From Maratus speciosus (lineage: Eukaryota; Arthropoda; Arachnida; Araneae; Salticidae): a stretch of 64,000 nucleotides of DNA. The DNA lies in NCBI GenBank assembly GCA_963932465.1, contig OZ010793.1:258941196-259005195 (forward strand). Direction: 5' to 3'. Under the pieces are notes generated by a model. The model did no database searches and was not told the origin of the DNA. It worked only from the letters and a program-made list of their open reading frames with translations. Positions 23,165 to 35,895 of the stretch are shown piece after piece. The position numbers and the translations under genes were made by a program. Numbering within the stretch: the stretch's first letter is position 1; every line of letters starts with the position of its first letter.

Positions 23165-24030
23165 TTCAGAACAAGTGGGTAAGTGTGATCACAGATCGCA
23201 CAAAGGGTTTCGTTTAATATTCCTTTCAAAACACTTTTTCTTTTTGAAAAATCTGTTAGTTCCACATTTCGCAACCAGGGGGCACACTCGATTCTAAACA
23301 AACATCTATCCGAACGAAAACCCGTTTTACATACTATCCGTAGATATATTAGTCGAGGGGATTGGGCGCATAGCACCCGAGATCAGTAGGCGCACCTGGC
23401 AGTAAAAAATGGAACTAAATTATGTAAGGCTATGGTGCATAATATGAAAGAAAGTTCAAGTGTCGGAAAAGTTGGAAAATTTCTCCCCGGGTTAAAAGGG
23501 CGGAGGTTAGAAAAATTACTTAAAATACACAAGTTAGAGCCCGGAGGGGTTAATTATTATATAAAACTTTTTAAAGATTTTATGATTTGTCGTGTGGTCT
23601 GAGGTATTCAACTATACGTATGTAAAATTTCATGTCTCCGACTTAATTAGGGGCTCTCTTAGAAAGAATTGCTTCAAATACATGTGTGGTAGCTCAAAGG
23701 GTTAAACGTAAGACTTTTTCAAGATTTTATGATTTGTCGCTTGGCCTCAGGTGTTCTGCTATAAGTATGCAAAATTTAAAATCTCCAATTTAATTGGGGG
23801 CTCAGTTAGAAAGAATTGCTTAAAATACACGAGCTGGAGTTGAAAGGGTTAAACCTTAAAACTTTTTCAAAATTTATTATTTGACGCGTAATCTGGGATG
23901 TTGAGCTATAAGTATGCAAAATTTCACGCCTCCAATCTAAACAGGGGCTCACTTAGAAAGAATTGTTTAAAATACACATGTGGTATCCCAAAAGGTTAAA
24001 TGTACGACTTTTTCAAAATTTTATGATTTT
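23165..24030. repeat. Dispersed block: unique lead plus ~150-bp tandem units
   Basis: Collinear with 37,577-38,500: both begin 'aacaagtgggtaagtgt', pass 'gtttcgtttaatattcctttnaaaacactt' and 'gcaaccagggg', then run into 3-4 diverged units related to the 146-bp array ('tatgatttgtcg', 'ttctgctataagtatgcaaaat'). It interrupts the ~120-bp satellite, so it is an insertion. Confidence 0.88.
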
Positions 24031-24034
24031 TTTA

Positions 24035-24990
24035 TGGCCCCACCCCAAGGGGCCAACTACCGCACTTCCCGGAATACAACCCAACTTTTTGAAATTTCAT
24101 GTATTATAAATAATACCGGATGGCTCCGTAAAATATCCGATCTAAAATGATGAGAATGCAAAAAAGTTTGAAAACGACCCCCCCCCCCCTCACAGTGAGA
24201 GCAAAATTGGGGAGGGGGAGACGAAAGTCTCATAATATGAAAGAGTTATCCAAGAGCTTTCCTATGATATGTTACATGACGGGTTCAAAAAATGTCTGAA
24301 AATTGCTTCCCCGACCCCTCTTCCCAGTGGGTCCACTCTTTCGCCCCGGAATTGATGCAGCCCCCACTTTCAAAATTTTTATGTTTAATAAATAATAAAT
24401 ACCGGAAGACCCCATAAAAAAAAATTCACATCTAAAATGCTATTTGTCATAGAAATCGCTACGGTTTTAAAAATTTGTTCGCCCCTCCCCACCCCCAAAA
24501 TTCAATTTTGGGGGAAGAAAGGTTCATAATATGAAAGAGTAGTCAGAAAGATTTCCGAAGATATATCACATGAGAGGTTTCATAATAGTTTGAAAATTGC
24601 ACCCCTGTGGGTCCACTCTCACGCCCCTTGAATACTCCCGGAATTCCCCCAACTCTTAATATTTTTATATTTAATAAGTATTATTTTTCTGAAGGCTCCG
24701 ACAAAAAACCCATTTAAATGATAATTATTCTAGATATCGCTACAGTTTTAAAGATTTGTCCGCGCACACCCTCACCCCCCGCATCCTGAAATTCAACTGT
24801 GAATGGGAGAAAGGTTCATAATATGAAAGGGTTGTTAAATTCCGATGATGTATCACATGGCGTGTTCGGTAAAAATTTGAAAATCCCCCCCCCCTCCCGT
24901 GTGAGCACTCTTGCGCCCCCCGAAACTCACCAATCTCTGTCCTTGAATTTTTTTTATTTAATACATAATATTTATCGGAAGGCTCCATCA
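24035..24990. repeat. ~250-bp satellite units; uninterrupted paralogue of the fragmented locus
   Basis: Read on the - strand, this segment runs without interruption through the same sequence that is split elsewhere: 28,183-28,447, then 40,968-41,306, then 46,560-46,920. It therefore preserves the empty sites of a Helentron-like element (near 24,735), a hAT (near 24,405) and, with 24,985, of the first hAT. Confidence 0.88.
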
Positions 24991-25009
24991 TTTCACTGCT
25001 CATTGTCAT

Positions 25010-25487
25010 ACCTATCTCTCTTTCCAGGTCTCCGCTCGATATCTCTTCTCGGCCCTTCGTGACCGAGAACGAGAAATCAGTTTTCTTGACAATCATCGAG
25101 AGTAACATGTCGAGAATGGAAGAAAAGTGATTTCCCATTCTCGGCCTTAGTTAGAACCGAGAAGACATATCTCGAGGTAAGCGAGAGGTTTTCATCGATG
25201 AGAGGTATCTCTCGAGGCAAGCGAGAGGTTTTCATGTAGGAGAGGTATCTCTCGAGATAAACGAAAGGTTTGCATCGAGCAGACTTTAGTTGAGGTGCGA
25301 GAGAGAGAGAGAGCGAGAGAGAAATGAATGAGCATATTCCATCTACGTCATGATTACGTAGGCTGGGTTGGCTAGCGTAAAGGAGGGAAGTCACCAAAAT
25401 GAATGTGATGTAAATCCCAGCTTAGGAAAACAGTAATGGAGCCCTTTCTTATGAGTTAGAAGTTCTTTGGGTATTTATTTAGCTTTC
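25010..25487. repeat. CTCGAG-rich repeat, inverted copy of 21,599-22,085
   Basis: Contains three ~45-bp units of the type 'gcgagaggttttcatcgatgagaggtatctctcgag' (within 25,170-25,275) and a (GA)n tract at 25,296-25,322. It is the mirror of the segment immediately left of the hAT. Confidence 0.88.
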
Positions 25488-25869
25488 ACAGTCAGATTGA
25501 CACTTGGTGCGTTTTTGGTTTAAGTCATAGTTTCTCAAAGAAGGATACAGATTAGGAGGCGTGTGATTTTGTTACATATACTTAAGTTCAAAAGTGTTTA
25601 ATTCAGTTTGTGTGGGGCATTTTTCCATTTTTACGTTCATCTATCTTTACAAGAAGGAAGTATTGGATTCATGATAAATTGGTCAATTTTTAGAAAATAT
25701 CTGTCTTTTATGTGACAAAAATTTTGATAACGCTCTATCTCAAGAAGTAATACGCAAAATTTAATAATACTTCATATTCAGTTAGACCTAGATGTAAAAT
25801 GGTGTTGATTTGTTTGTTGTGCAAATAGACCAACAGGTAACGCTGATATATTTCAAAAACTAATGCACG
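25488..25869. other. Element interior without recognisable feature
   Basis: Part of the 22086-28182 hAT. It holds AT-rich text with no frame, array or element end that I can support. Confidence 0.5.
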
Positions 25870-27130
25870 GAATTTAATCAAACTTCATTAGCTATTGCTA
25901 GAGATTGGAACCAATTCCTTGTTAGACAGGTTCACTCTTAGCAAATATATTTGTCTGGTTCCCTTTCCGATAAAGCTCTTTTGTTTTCGATCAACTTTGA
26001 AATTCTACAGCATTAGACATTTAGGGTAACTTTGATCTGTATTAAATCGTTTGCCTTTACCGAAAAAAGGAAAATGCTGTTCGATTCTAATGAGTTCGTG
26101 AATGTCTCACAAAGATACTACTTTGGATTTAGGTACAGATGGGCAACAGTCATGTTAGGGGCCCATTTAGAGCCTGGAAATCAATTCCGTTTTAGACAGA
26201 TTCCGTCTCAGCTGGTTTGTCTAGTTATCCTCCCATTTTTTGATAAAGCTCTTTTTCTTTTGACCAACAAGAAAATTCCACAGAATTAGACACGCATTCA
26301 ACATTTAGGAACTTTTCCTCAATCAAACCTCTTACTTTTATCGAAAATGTGAAAATGCAAATCGATTCTAGCTAATGCACCTAAGAATAAAAATGAATTA
26401 GAAAGGCGCTACTTTAGATTTGAGTACAGACAACGAAGAGTTATGTTTCAATCGCTAGGGACCAAAGACCAATTCCGTTTTAGACAGTTTCCCTCTTAGC
26501 TGGTATCTTTATGCGGTTATCCTTCCATTTTTGGATACAATGCACCTGAGAATAAAATTGAGTTTTTAAATGAATCAAAAAGTAACTACTTTAGATTTGA
26601 GTACAAACAGAAAATATCATTTTGGAATCATTAGGGAATGGAAACCGGTTTCCGTCTTAGGTAGATTCCCACTTAGCTGGTATATGAGTCCGGTTATCCT
26701 TCTGTTTTTCGGTAAAGTTCTTTTGTTTTCGATTAATGGTGAAATTCCCCAATATTAGGCTCGCATTTACGAAAATTTGAAACATTTGCCTTTAGCGAAA
26801 AAGAAAAAAATTCGATCCTAGCTAATACGCTTGAGAATAAAAATAAATTCGTTAATGTGTCAGAAAGTAACTATTTTTAATTGGAATACAAGTTTAAAGA
26901 ATCATTTTGGCATCGATAGGGAGTGGTAAGCAGTTTCCGGTTTACACAGGTTCCCTTTTTAGCAAGTATATTTGTCTGGTTTTTCTTCCCCTTTTTCGAT
27001 AAAGCTCTTTTTTTTCGATCAACGGGAAATCTTACAGCCTTAGATATTTAGGGGAACTTTAACTTGTATCAAATTTTTGCCTTTTATCGAAAATGTGAAA
27101 AAGCTATTCAATTCTATCGAATGCGCCATA
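25870..27130. repeat. Diverged tandem repeat, ~290-bp unit, four to five copies
   Basis: 'cgataaagctcttttgttttcgatcaac' occurs at ~25970, ~26240, ~26710 and ~26997. 'gggagtggaaaccagttt' type text precedes it, and 'gaataaaaatgaattcgttaatgtgtcagaaagtaactac' text follows it, in words of up to 20 bases. One unit near 26,460-26,640 has an internal deletion. Frames inside (26,032-26,289; 26,570-26,758) show no relation to a known protein. Confidence 0.8.
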
Positions 27131-28100
27131 ATTACGCGATTTAGACATCGCACTTTCATTAAAAATAAAAGGGAACTTATAACAAAACAAAATTAGCAAA
27201 AAGATATTACAATCCTTGAATAATTTAAATAATATTTTTAAAAGTAGGTAAATGAACTGAAAGTATTTTCTTAAGTTATTTAGCGTTCCAAAATAGCGTT
27301 GTTCTTACCATTAAAACTTTGAACATATTTCTTGATAACATATTGATCTTATATTTGAAAAACTTGTTTGAAAAATTCTGAGGGGTTGGGATTAACGTGT
27401 TCAACTCATTTTGCTGGCATCTGGTTCATCTGTAGTACTCTCAATTTACTAGACTTGCATACATAATACACATTGCCATACATAAAATAAAATTGGATAT
27501 GAAAATCCATGATACTTATTATTAATATGCTCAAACATTACAAACTTAAAATGTTTTACAGTGTTTTATCGAAACATTAGTATGCACACTTTATTAAAGA
27601 AATTTATACGGAACATATCTTAAAGATATTAATCATTTAGAGTTTATTGGCCTGTATTAAAATATAGAATGGCACATAATATTCGAAAGATAAATACTAT
27701 AGCGGAGATGTTGTAACATTAAAGTTAATTTCTTAAACGCATTTCTAACAATTTGTTAATTGTCATAAACCATTAGTACAGAAAAGGGGGTAGGTTTAGG
27801 GATTAACATTTCTTTCAGAAGGCTTAAAAACTGATAAGATGTATTACATAACAAGTTGTATTAAGATTATTAACAAATGTTAGAATACAGCTTTCTAAAG
27901 GCTTCATATCAGGTGCCCCTCCATCAATTGAAGTTGAATGAAAGAGTTAATGAAAACGATAGCAGCAAACTACATTACTGCTTCTGTTTTTTCACAACCT
28001 TTCATTTAGCTTCAAAGGAAGATTTTTTTTCAGAGCATCTCAGTGTTAAATTTACATCGATTTCTTGGTATGTTGTTTTACTCCATCTATCTTTAGTGGA
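27131..28100. other. AT-rich hAT interior
   Basis: No gene or repeat structure that I can support. The family's right-end sequence starts at about 28,100 ('ttcgattgtagattc'). Confidence 0.5.
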
Positions 28101-28182
28101 TTTTCGATTGTAGATTCCGGGAAGTAATCGATGACTGTATCGATTGTATTTTTTTACGATGACGATTTCTAATTGATCACTA

Positions 28183-28447
28183 ATTGAGCCTTCCGATAAA
28201 CATTATGTATTTAAAAAAAAATCAAAGACAGAGATTGGTGAGTTTCGGGGGGCGCAAGAGTGGACCCACAGGGGAGTGGGGGGGGGGGTAAATTTTTACC
28301 GAACACGTCGTGTGATACATGATCGGAATTCTCTTTGACAACCCTTTCATATTATGAACCTTTCCCCCACCACAGTTGAATTTCAGGATGCGGGGGGAGG
28401 GGATGTGCGCAGACAAATATTTAAAACTGCAGAGATATCTAGAATAA
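28183..28447. repeat. Host satellite fragment between two insertions
   Basis: Reverse complement of about 24,735-24,970. It begins with the right-hand hAT target duplication (attgagcc) and ends 'gatatctagaataa', where copy B of the Helentron-like element begins. Confidence 0.9.
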
Positions 28448-31405
28448 CTAGGACTTCCCTCAGAGGGATTAGTCTGAGCGATATTGCTGAGAACATACAT
28501 TTAATAATAACATGTGGAAGCAAAGAAAATGAGATGTTATCTTTAATTGTCCATATACTGCGATAAATTGAAATGATAAAAATAAACGAATCGTAGAATT
28601 ACAAAATCTGATATATAAATTCGTATACACTGCTTAAAAAATAGGAAAGAAAACCATGCAAGACAGCCATGAATGGATATAAAATTGAAAGTACGGAATA
28701 TATTAAAAGTAAAATAGCAAATGAAACACTAAATTATCTTATATCGGAATTTTAACTGTATAAAATGATGTCAAGAGCATAATCAGACGCTCCGCACCAA
28801 TTTGAGTAACTTTAAATGACAAATGTATGATGTTTAAAAAGAATGGACTAACTTTATATGGTGTGTGCTCCCCCGGAATAGTTAATATTGTACAATATCT
28901 GTTTTCCACGGATGCAATGAGGTTGTCGATAACATTTAAAAAATTCTCTTCTCAAAATCTAATATAGTATCAAAGTACCGAATACATCAAAAGTGGCATG
29001 CAATGTTTCGTTAGAGTGTATTTTAGATATGCTCGATCGGATTTAAATGATGAGTGTATGTTGGCCACTACATACGCTGTATTGTTTTGTTTTCAAACAT
29101 ATTTTGCACAAGTTGAGCTGTATTTAGCATGTATTAAATAAAAGAAATCAGTAATGATTGCAACATAAAGTATAACACAAGATCGGAATATATCGTTTGC
29201 ATAACCTTTGAGCTGTCAAAATGTCATTTGAAGTAATTTACAAATCCATGCATATTTTTTCAGCAAATCATGCAAGCTAAAATACGCGAATATGAACCCG
29301 ATTATGAAATTTCACCAGAATAAGTTAAAATATAAAAAATCTACTAATGATAATTGAGAATATGATCTTATGATAAAATGTCTAGAAAAATGAATCAGAA
29401 AAAAAATTCATATCGCATTTAAAACGGCACTTCGCTCTGTTAGTGGCCTTGGCGAGAGAGAGAAAAGCCTAGAGAAGGAACACTTTAACAAGTACTTTCG
29501 GGCAACCTACTCACTGTTTCATACAGGTCTTTATTCAATATTTACACAATTTATTTAATGCTAGGTGGGTATCTATCAGTTTTGTTGCATTTAAATTGCA
29601 TGTTTTGTGGAGGAAATGCTGCATTATGAAATATTTAAAGTTGCTATACCTAATAATTCCAAATTAATGGTAATTCAGATCGCTTTCCGTTCATTTCATC
29701 TTTTTAAATTTTAAATTTTTTAGAAAAAATTCATAGAGACAATTTTATATTTTAAAACTAACCCGAAGCAAAATTTCAAGATTTTGGGCTCAGCAGTAAC
29801 AGAGAAATAGAAAATTTTTGAAAGTTTTTTGTTTCTGCACTGTTTTATATATATATAAAACATGAATGTCGTCGTCTAAATAACATATAAAACATAAAAT
29901 ATAAATAACATATAAAACATGAATGTCGTCGTCTAAAAATGTCGCTACAGCGACATTTTTAGAAATTGTTCTATTGCAAGAATTTACGTCATGATAAATA
30001 CAGCCATGTCAATTTTCATGTTTATATTCCTAACAATTCCATGCACTTCGTTACTTTGATCATCTTTAGATCTTTTTCCGCTTTGTTTAGTCTTTCGATC
30101 TTTTAGAATTCGTTCTACAAAGAGCATTTACGTCTTATAAATTACTGCCATGCCAAAGTTCTAGTTTCTAACCCCAACATTATCCCAGAAATTTCAGTAT
30201 TCCAAATAAATCATAATTTAGAACCTTTCTAGAAATTTTTACGTTTATCCGTCAAATTGAACCTTTTAGAGAGCGTTCATAACGAGTATTTACATCTTAA
30301 AAGTAACTACCACACCAAATTTAAAGTTTCTAACCCAATCAATACCACAGAAATCGCAATTTTAGAACTTCTTTGCTCCTGCAGCGATGTAGGTTGTTGT
30401 TGCACTGACATAAAATACAGTCTTTTTTTTCGGAGCAGAGATGGCCACCAACATTTTTTAAAGTTGGCTATGATGTTTCAGAGATAACACCTCACAAACG
30501 TACAAGCATTTATAATATTATACACTTTATAATATTATAACACTTTATAATATTAGCATTAGATGTACAGATACAAAAGCCATTTATCTGTTAGAAACTA
30601 AAGTGCCCGGCGGGAAGGATGTTTGTTTTGAAAAAACAATTTCAAAATTTAACATACAACACAAAACAAACATTAAAAAAAGCAGTCGAAATGTTGTACG
30701 CATGAATCAAATGAAAACACTGTATAAAAATGTATAAATGTATATAACAGACGCAAAAGAATACAGCTATAAATGAACTTATTTCAATTTATAATTGGAG
30801 CAATAACGTTAAAATACGCCAGTATTTCCCTAATCGGGTTTTTATCATGCTTCAATACATTTTTCACATTCATATGACGTTATACTATATTCACCACGTC
30901 TTTTATATTTCCAATATGACGTAATATTTTCTTCTTTCACGTCGAAACCTTGAAATAGAAAAGCTATGAAGACATATTCACTTTCATTTAAATTCGTCAA
31001 ACTATTTATTTCATTTTCATTTTTCACGTGAATATCTTGCAATAGAAAAGTTATGATGAGTTATTCAACTTTTTTTAATTCGGCAAACTATTTATTTCAT
31101 TTTCATTTTTCACGTGGAAATCTTGCAGTAGAAAATTAATTGTTGTAGTAAGAATTTTATTGTGTATTTTAATTGTTGGCAACTGCTATAACGAAAAATG
31201 TTTAAATTTGATAAGAAATTGCTGTTAAATTGGTGGTTTTTTATTAATTAAAAATTAACTATAAATTATTTCGATTCCGGATTACTTTAGTTGCCTCGAC
31301 TGTGTTTTAATACACATGTACGTATCTTTTCACAATTTTGGCTTCCAAACTGTGGATTTTTATAGAATTACAAACAGACAGATAGACAAGTTTTCATTTT
31401 TATAT
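28448..31405. repeat. Partner of the 8,612-11,478 segment
   Basis: Collinear duplicate. Both begin 'ctaggacttccctcagaggg' and end 'acagatagacaagttttcatttttatat'. It differs by a short local duplication near 29,850-29,950. Confidence 0.95.
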
Positions 31406-32586
31406 ATAAGATCATATACAAACATAAATAATTTATCTAATACGTGCTAGCAGATGAATTTTTAAATATATATATATAAACCAGTATAATACTTATTCTG
31501 TTTTATTTTCATAGTCACTTATATTATTTGGCGAAAAATCTCACTTTCTTAACCCCGAATTGCGTGCTTTTTACAAAAGCGCCAAAGTCCGTATAACAGC
31601 GAAGTACCATGAAAAGCATTAAGTGCATGGTAATAAGGTACTTAGAATGTGACATTTATGATCAACAATTATTGCCATTCAATCTTATAGTTTAGCGATA
31701 GATTTTTGGTCGACGGGAGAACTAAGTAGTACCAAATACTGAGCAATTTAACTTCAATTTAACTTAATCTTCTCTATTCTACTATTTTAAGATTTTTAAC
31801 TTCTAAACATCGCACATTTTCAATTTTTATACCGTCGTATTGGGGAGTAAAAGTACTTTTAAATGCAATTTATTTGAAAACTGCATCTCAATTTATTTTT
31901 GAAATATTAATTTTTTTGTAGTTTTTAGCGCCATTTCTTTAATTTTGGCAACTCAAGTACTCCATTTCTATAGAAAGTAGGGGAAAAATAGTTGAAAAAT
32001 AGTAACTATACCTTTTTGTTGCCTTTTCCGCTTAACAACTTTAAAAAATTGTAATTAAAATACGTGCTATTTTGAAAAAATATAAACTAATGATTTCTTT
32101 TTCAAAATTTAATTTTAAGTATTTATATTAATATTGCAAACAAACGAGGGCATATGAATCATGAGATAGCCGATTTTTTTTTTGTAGAGTTTCTTGAATG
32201 ACGACATCTCTTTTTTTTTTTTGGATTTGTGTATTGTTCTGCGATAGTGACGTCCTATGCGTACTTTACTGTAGAAGATGTTTAAGACTGGATCGTAAAT
32301 GAAGAATTCTTTAGCGGAAGCGGATGACGTCATTCTGTACAAAATAAAAGCGTGTTTTTTAAGTCTTAAAAGGGAAATATGTTTTGTACTATCCATATTT
32401 ATATATTTTTTTCATCGAGGGTGACACTAAATTCTGAAAAAGGAGAGTTCCTGTTTTCTAGTTTATATTAGAAACTTTTCTTTATCAAAGCTTTTTTATT
32501 CTTCTTCCCGTTTTCTAGTTTTTTTCAATCTTTGTGCACTTTCGGCCTCAAAAAGTGAGATTTGTTGCAAAAAGTATAAATAGCTA
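31406..32586. other. AT-rich DNA, no gene
   Basis: Interior of copy B. The frame at 32,115-32,396 (-) is low complexity (lysine runs from poly-T/A) and has no features of a gene. Confidence 0.5.
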
Positions 32587-33224
32587 CACTGCAAATAAAA
32601 GCGTCTTAAATTTAGACACATATGTGACTGAAAAAGAATTTTAGACAGTTAAGTGTCTTAATCTGAAAATTCAGACATTATAGATGTCTTAATTTAAGAT
32701 ACATAAGTGTCTTACTATGACCATGGTGCAAATGAACCGAGAATAATGTCTAAAATATCCGCAAACGTCTTATTTTAAGACACTTCATTGCTTTAAACGT
32801 GTCTTAATTTAAGACGTTTTGATTCTTCTGACGCAATAACCACCAGGGGGCACTCGCACTCCCAGTTGCGCACGCGCTTTAGATGTCTTCCTTCGAAGTG
32901 GTATACGTTGTAATTCAAACGAAGTTTGTTTTTATGTACGCGTGTATTTTAATTCGTTTTTTGCGAAATATGAAGTACTGTGATTTTAATTCGTATTAAC
33001 TTGGATTATTTATTTATTGAATACATACATCTGACGTGTGTGTTCGACATCAAATGTCTCTTAGAAGCTGTCGTCGATATAAGGGCGGGATAGACACAGA
33101 ACAGAAGTAGACGACGGTTGAAGATTACACCCGGAAATTCTACAAAGCGTGTGCAATGGGCTTAGTGTTAACTCGTATTAATTTATATCAATAATATTGT
33201 GTTATTCATCTTCGTCCTGTCGAA

Positions 33225-33538
33225 GCTGGCAAAAAAAAAAAAAAAAGAAACTTTTGTCTGGCAGGTCCTGTTTTGAGGATGAAACATCTCATTCTTTAAA
33301 TATGGCTAGTCGGATGTATTATGGTATTATCTTTTAAACTGGTGCAAGTCTTTCTCCCTCACTGTGGTTGTGGTAGTTTTTAAAATTTCAAATCGAGGAA
33401 TTTTTCTTACCTCTTGCAAACAGCGATTTAAGTAAGTGTTATAATTTCTTTATAGTACTAACATTAGTGTCTTTTATGATTTTATTTATTGTACTAAACA
33501 AAATATTACATGAAATTTAATTAGTTTTGAATCTTTTT

Positions 33539-33574
<36 letters not shown>

Positions 33575-33585
33575 ATAATAATAAT
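33225..33585. repeat. Poly-A runs
   Basis: A16 at about 33,231-33,246 and A31 followed by (TAA)n at about 33,541-33,585. The segment in between shows no body of a retroposon that I recognise. Confidence 0.6.
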
Positions 33586-33924
33586 TCTAGAAGTATATAT
33601 TTTTTAATTTATGACGTTGTCTTTTATTACAAATTATGTATTATTTATTCTCATCTTTTTTCTCAAATTTAAAGTAATAACATCACTAAAAAACAGACAT
33701 ATTTAGAAGTTAAGTTCATTCCCTTGTTTTGTTTTGCTTTCAATATGGCAGTTCCTTTCAATGACTAATGCTTATCTCATACTAAACGACCACAAGGAAA
33801 CAGAAAAAAAAAAAAAAAACTTTGAAAGATCTCATAAAGCTTTCTTACTTCCTAGCTAGGGATTACAATCCCGGATTGATATCCCGGGATCCCGCTTCAA
33901 TTTTAATCCCGATTTTCGGGATTG

Positions 33925-33951
33925 CCTTTTTTTTTTTTTTTTTTTTTTTTT
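33925..33951. repeat. Poly-T run (~25-27 T)
   Basis: Preceded by 'ggattacaatcccggattgatatcccggga' text: several short 'tcccgg/cccggga' words between 33,860 and 33,920. Confidence 0.8.
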
Positions 33952-34597
33952 CAATTGAACAATATTTAGCTGAAACTAAAAAATATATTTATAGACTTTC
34001 GCTTTTGGAAAAAAAAATCAATTGATTTTTATGAAATTTATGTATAATTGAAAAAGAATATTTATCTCAAATATTTCTTAGATATATTTCTAAAGCTATT
34101 AAATCTTTTACCGAGTAGATTAAATGTGCAAAGCTTTTGACTTTGAAACATAGATGTAAGTAACCCAGTCAGGAAAAAGGAAATCATTTGTTTATTTTGA
34201 TTTTGCTGCGTGTAGAAAATATATTTCACTTCGAAGGTTATTTTCCCATTAGACTTTACTGATAAGCATCGCAAGTGTGTATCATAGTGATTATGTGGTA
34301 ACTTCTTTTTTTGCGGCTTTATTTTGCTTTAAAGATATCTAATGAAAAGTGTTTAATAGGAATGATAACAATAAGCCAATGTGGCAATATAAATTTTTAA
34401 AAAATCTAATTTTTAAACGATAAGGATTTTCATTTTTTTTTCGGGGAGGGGGGATTTTGTATGAAATTTTCGTAAAGCTGATACCTTAAATCTTGCACTG
34501 ATTATAATTGAAGTTTTGAACTTTTAGAGTAGGACCAGATTAAAAACTCAAAATATAAATAAACAAAATACCGAAGTAATTTTTTTCTCAATATTAA

Positions 34598-34817
34598 CCC
34601 TTTGCACTCGAGGGCTCCGGAGCGGAGCCATTTAAAATTTATCTTCAAACTCGAGGTCTCCGCTACGGAGACAATGTAAATAATTTTGTGATACCATGTA
34701 ATCTTGGCTTTTCTAGACAGGTATCACAAAATTATTTGCATTGTCTCCGTAGAGGAGCCCTCGAGTTTGAAGACAAATTTTAAATGGCTCCGCTCCGGAG
34801 CCCTCGAGTGCAAAGGG
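34598..34817. mobile_element. piggyBac-like MITE, near-perfect 220-bp palindrome
   Basis: Left end CCCTTTGCACTCGAGGGC, perfectly inverted at the right (GCCCTCGAGTGCAAAGGG). The long inverted repeat includes 'ggctccggagcggagcc' and 'ctccg-tacggagacaatg' and spans almost the full length, with a ~50-bp loop. The left flank is TTAA, the right is ATAA, as expected for a piggyBac TTAA target with one mutation. CCY... ends also fit piggyBac. Confidence 0.85.
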
Positions 34818-35895
34818 ATAAAGTAGAATATTTATTTATTTATTCATAGTTGTGATTATCATCTGATATATATGTAAAATTGCCTATGTGGCAATATAAA
34901 TTTTAAAAAAATCTATTTTTAAATTATATGAAGTAGAGTAGGACAAGATTATAAGAAATATATATATTTATCCATGTACTTTAAAAGCCATCAATAGCCC
35001 TTGCCGTTGAATTTGTCCGATAATCGGAGATGTCTGCTTTTGTGAGGTAAAAATATACAAATATGTATGCCATGCAGATTAAAAAAGTATTCGCTAAATA
35101 GATGCTTCAGCTATTCGGGAATGTCCATTAACCTCCACAACGGATACTCCCGAGTACCGGACATCTCAATTTAGATAACAATAATGCAGGGTTGCATTTT
35201 TTTCAAAAGAACTTCTTAATTAAAGAATGGGCATACTGGGCCGTGCCCCGCCCCCCTACGATTTTAGTGCCCACAAATTTGATGTGCAATATTTGTAAAG
35301 CTTATGTTTTAAATCTGTTTCGAAATTGTACTGATTATAATCAATATTTTGAACTTTTAAAGTAAAGTAAGATTAAAAATAAAACAAATTTAAAAAATCT
35401 AATATTTAGATAAATATTTTTAATTTTAATCTTGTTCTACTCCTGAAGTTCAAAATATTGATTATAATCAGTAAAATGTCGTAAAAGATTTAAATTATCA
35501 GCTTAACAAAAATTGCATACCAAAATTGAGAACACCAAAAAAATCAGGCTGTAGGGGGGGGGGGGGAAGGGGGAGGGGACAGGACCCCAGCCAAATATTT
35601 TTCCAGGATTCAACGTGGTCAAACATGGCTACGTATGATGCTTGAAAAAAAAAATGGATGCTATTAAGACGTTTGAAGTGTCTGAAATTCAGACACTTTA
35701 AAATGTCTGAAAATTGAACACACCGTTTCAGACACTTAAGTGTCTGAATTTCAGACATTTTAATTTAGAGTGTATGAAAACAAACCTGATAAACGTTTAT
35801 GCTTATTTTTACAAGTAAATATGGCACAGATGTCATATGCACACCGAGGTACCTGATTGGCGCCAAAGTGGCGTTACTTTGCCTGACATTGTAAT

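Larger units (their letters stand above)
22086..28182. mobile_element. hAT element, 6.1 kb, with 8-bp target duplication
   Basis: Starts TAGTGATGGGCGATAACGAG and ends TTGATCACTA (eroded end of the same family as 15981). It is flanked by a perfect attgagcc duplication (22078-22085 and 28183-28190). The uninterrupted paralogue at 24,960-24,995 (opposite strand) shows the pre-insertion sequence with one copy of the 8-mer (atggagcc). The content is satellites (22.4-23.1 and 24.0-25.0 kb), a dispersed repeat block (23.16-24.03 kb), a CTCGAG-rich repeat and a ~290-bp array. No transposase frame is visible, so it is non-autonomous or decayed. The empty-site paralogue lies inside the element itself. 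Confidence 0.85.
32587..35772. mobile_element. 3.2-kb DNA transposon with palindromic subterminal repeats, TA target
   Basis: Left end CACTGCAAATAAAAGCGTCT, right end (reverse complement) CACTCTAAATTAAAATGTCT. TA flanks both sides (32585-32586, 35773-35774). About 240 bp at the left and 120 bp at the right are packed with alternating 'gtcttaa/ttaagac' and 'gtctga/tcagac' words, each making small palindromes such as 'ttaatttaagac'. No transposase is recognised inside. A piggyBac MITE (34598) and poly-A/T runs lie within it. The superfamily is uncertain: a TA duplication with CACTG ends could be Tc1/mariner-like or another group. Confidence 0.65.

Noticed and set aside
35020..35170. Third pogo-like MITE ('aatcggagatgtctgc', 'gtaccggacatctcaa')
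   Set aside because: Only loose resemblance to 14,489-14,834. Both ends are uncertain.
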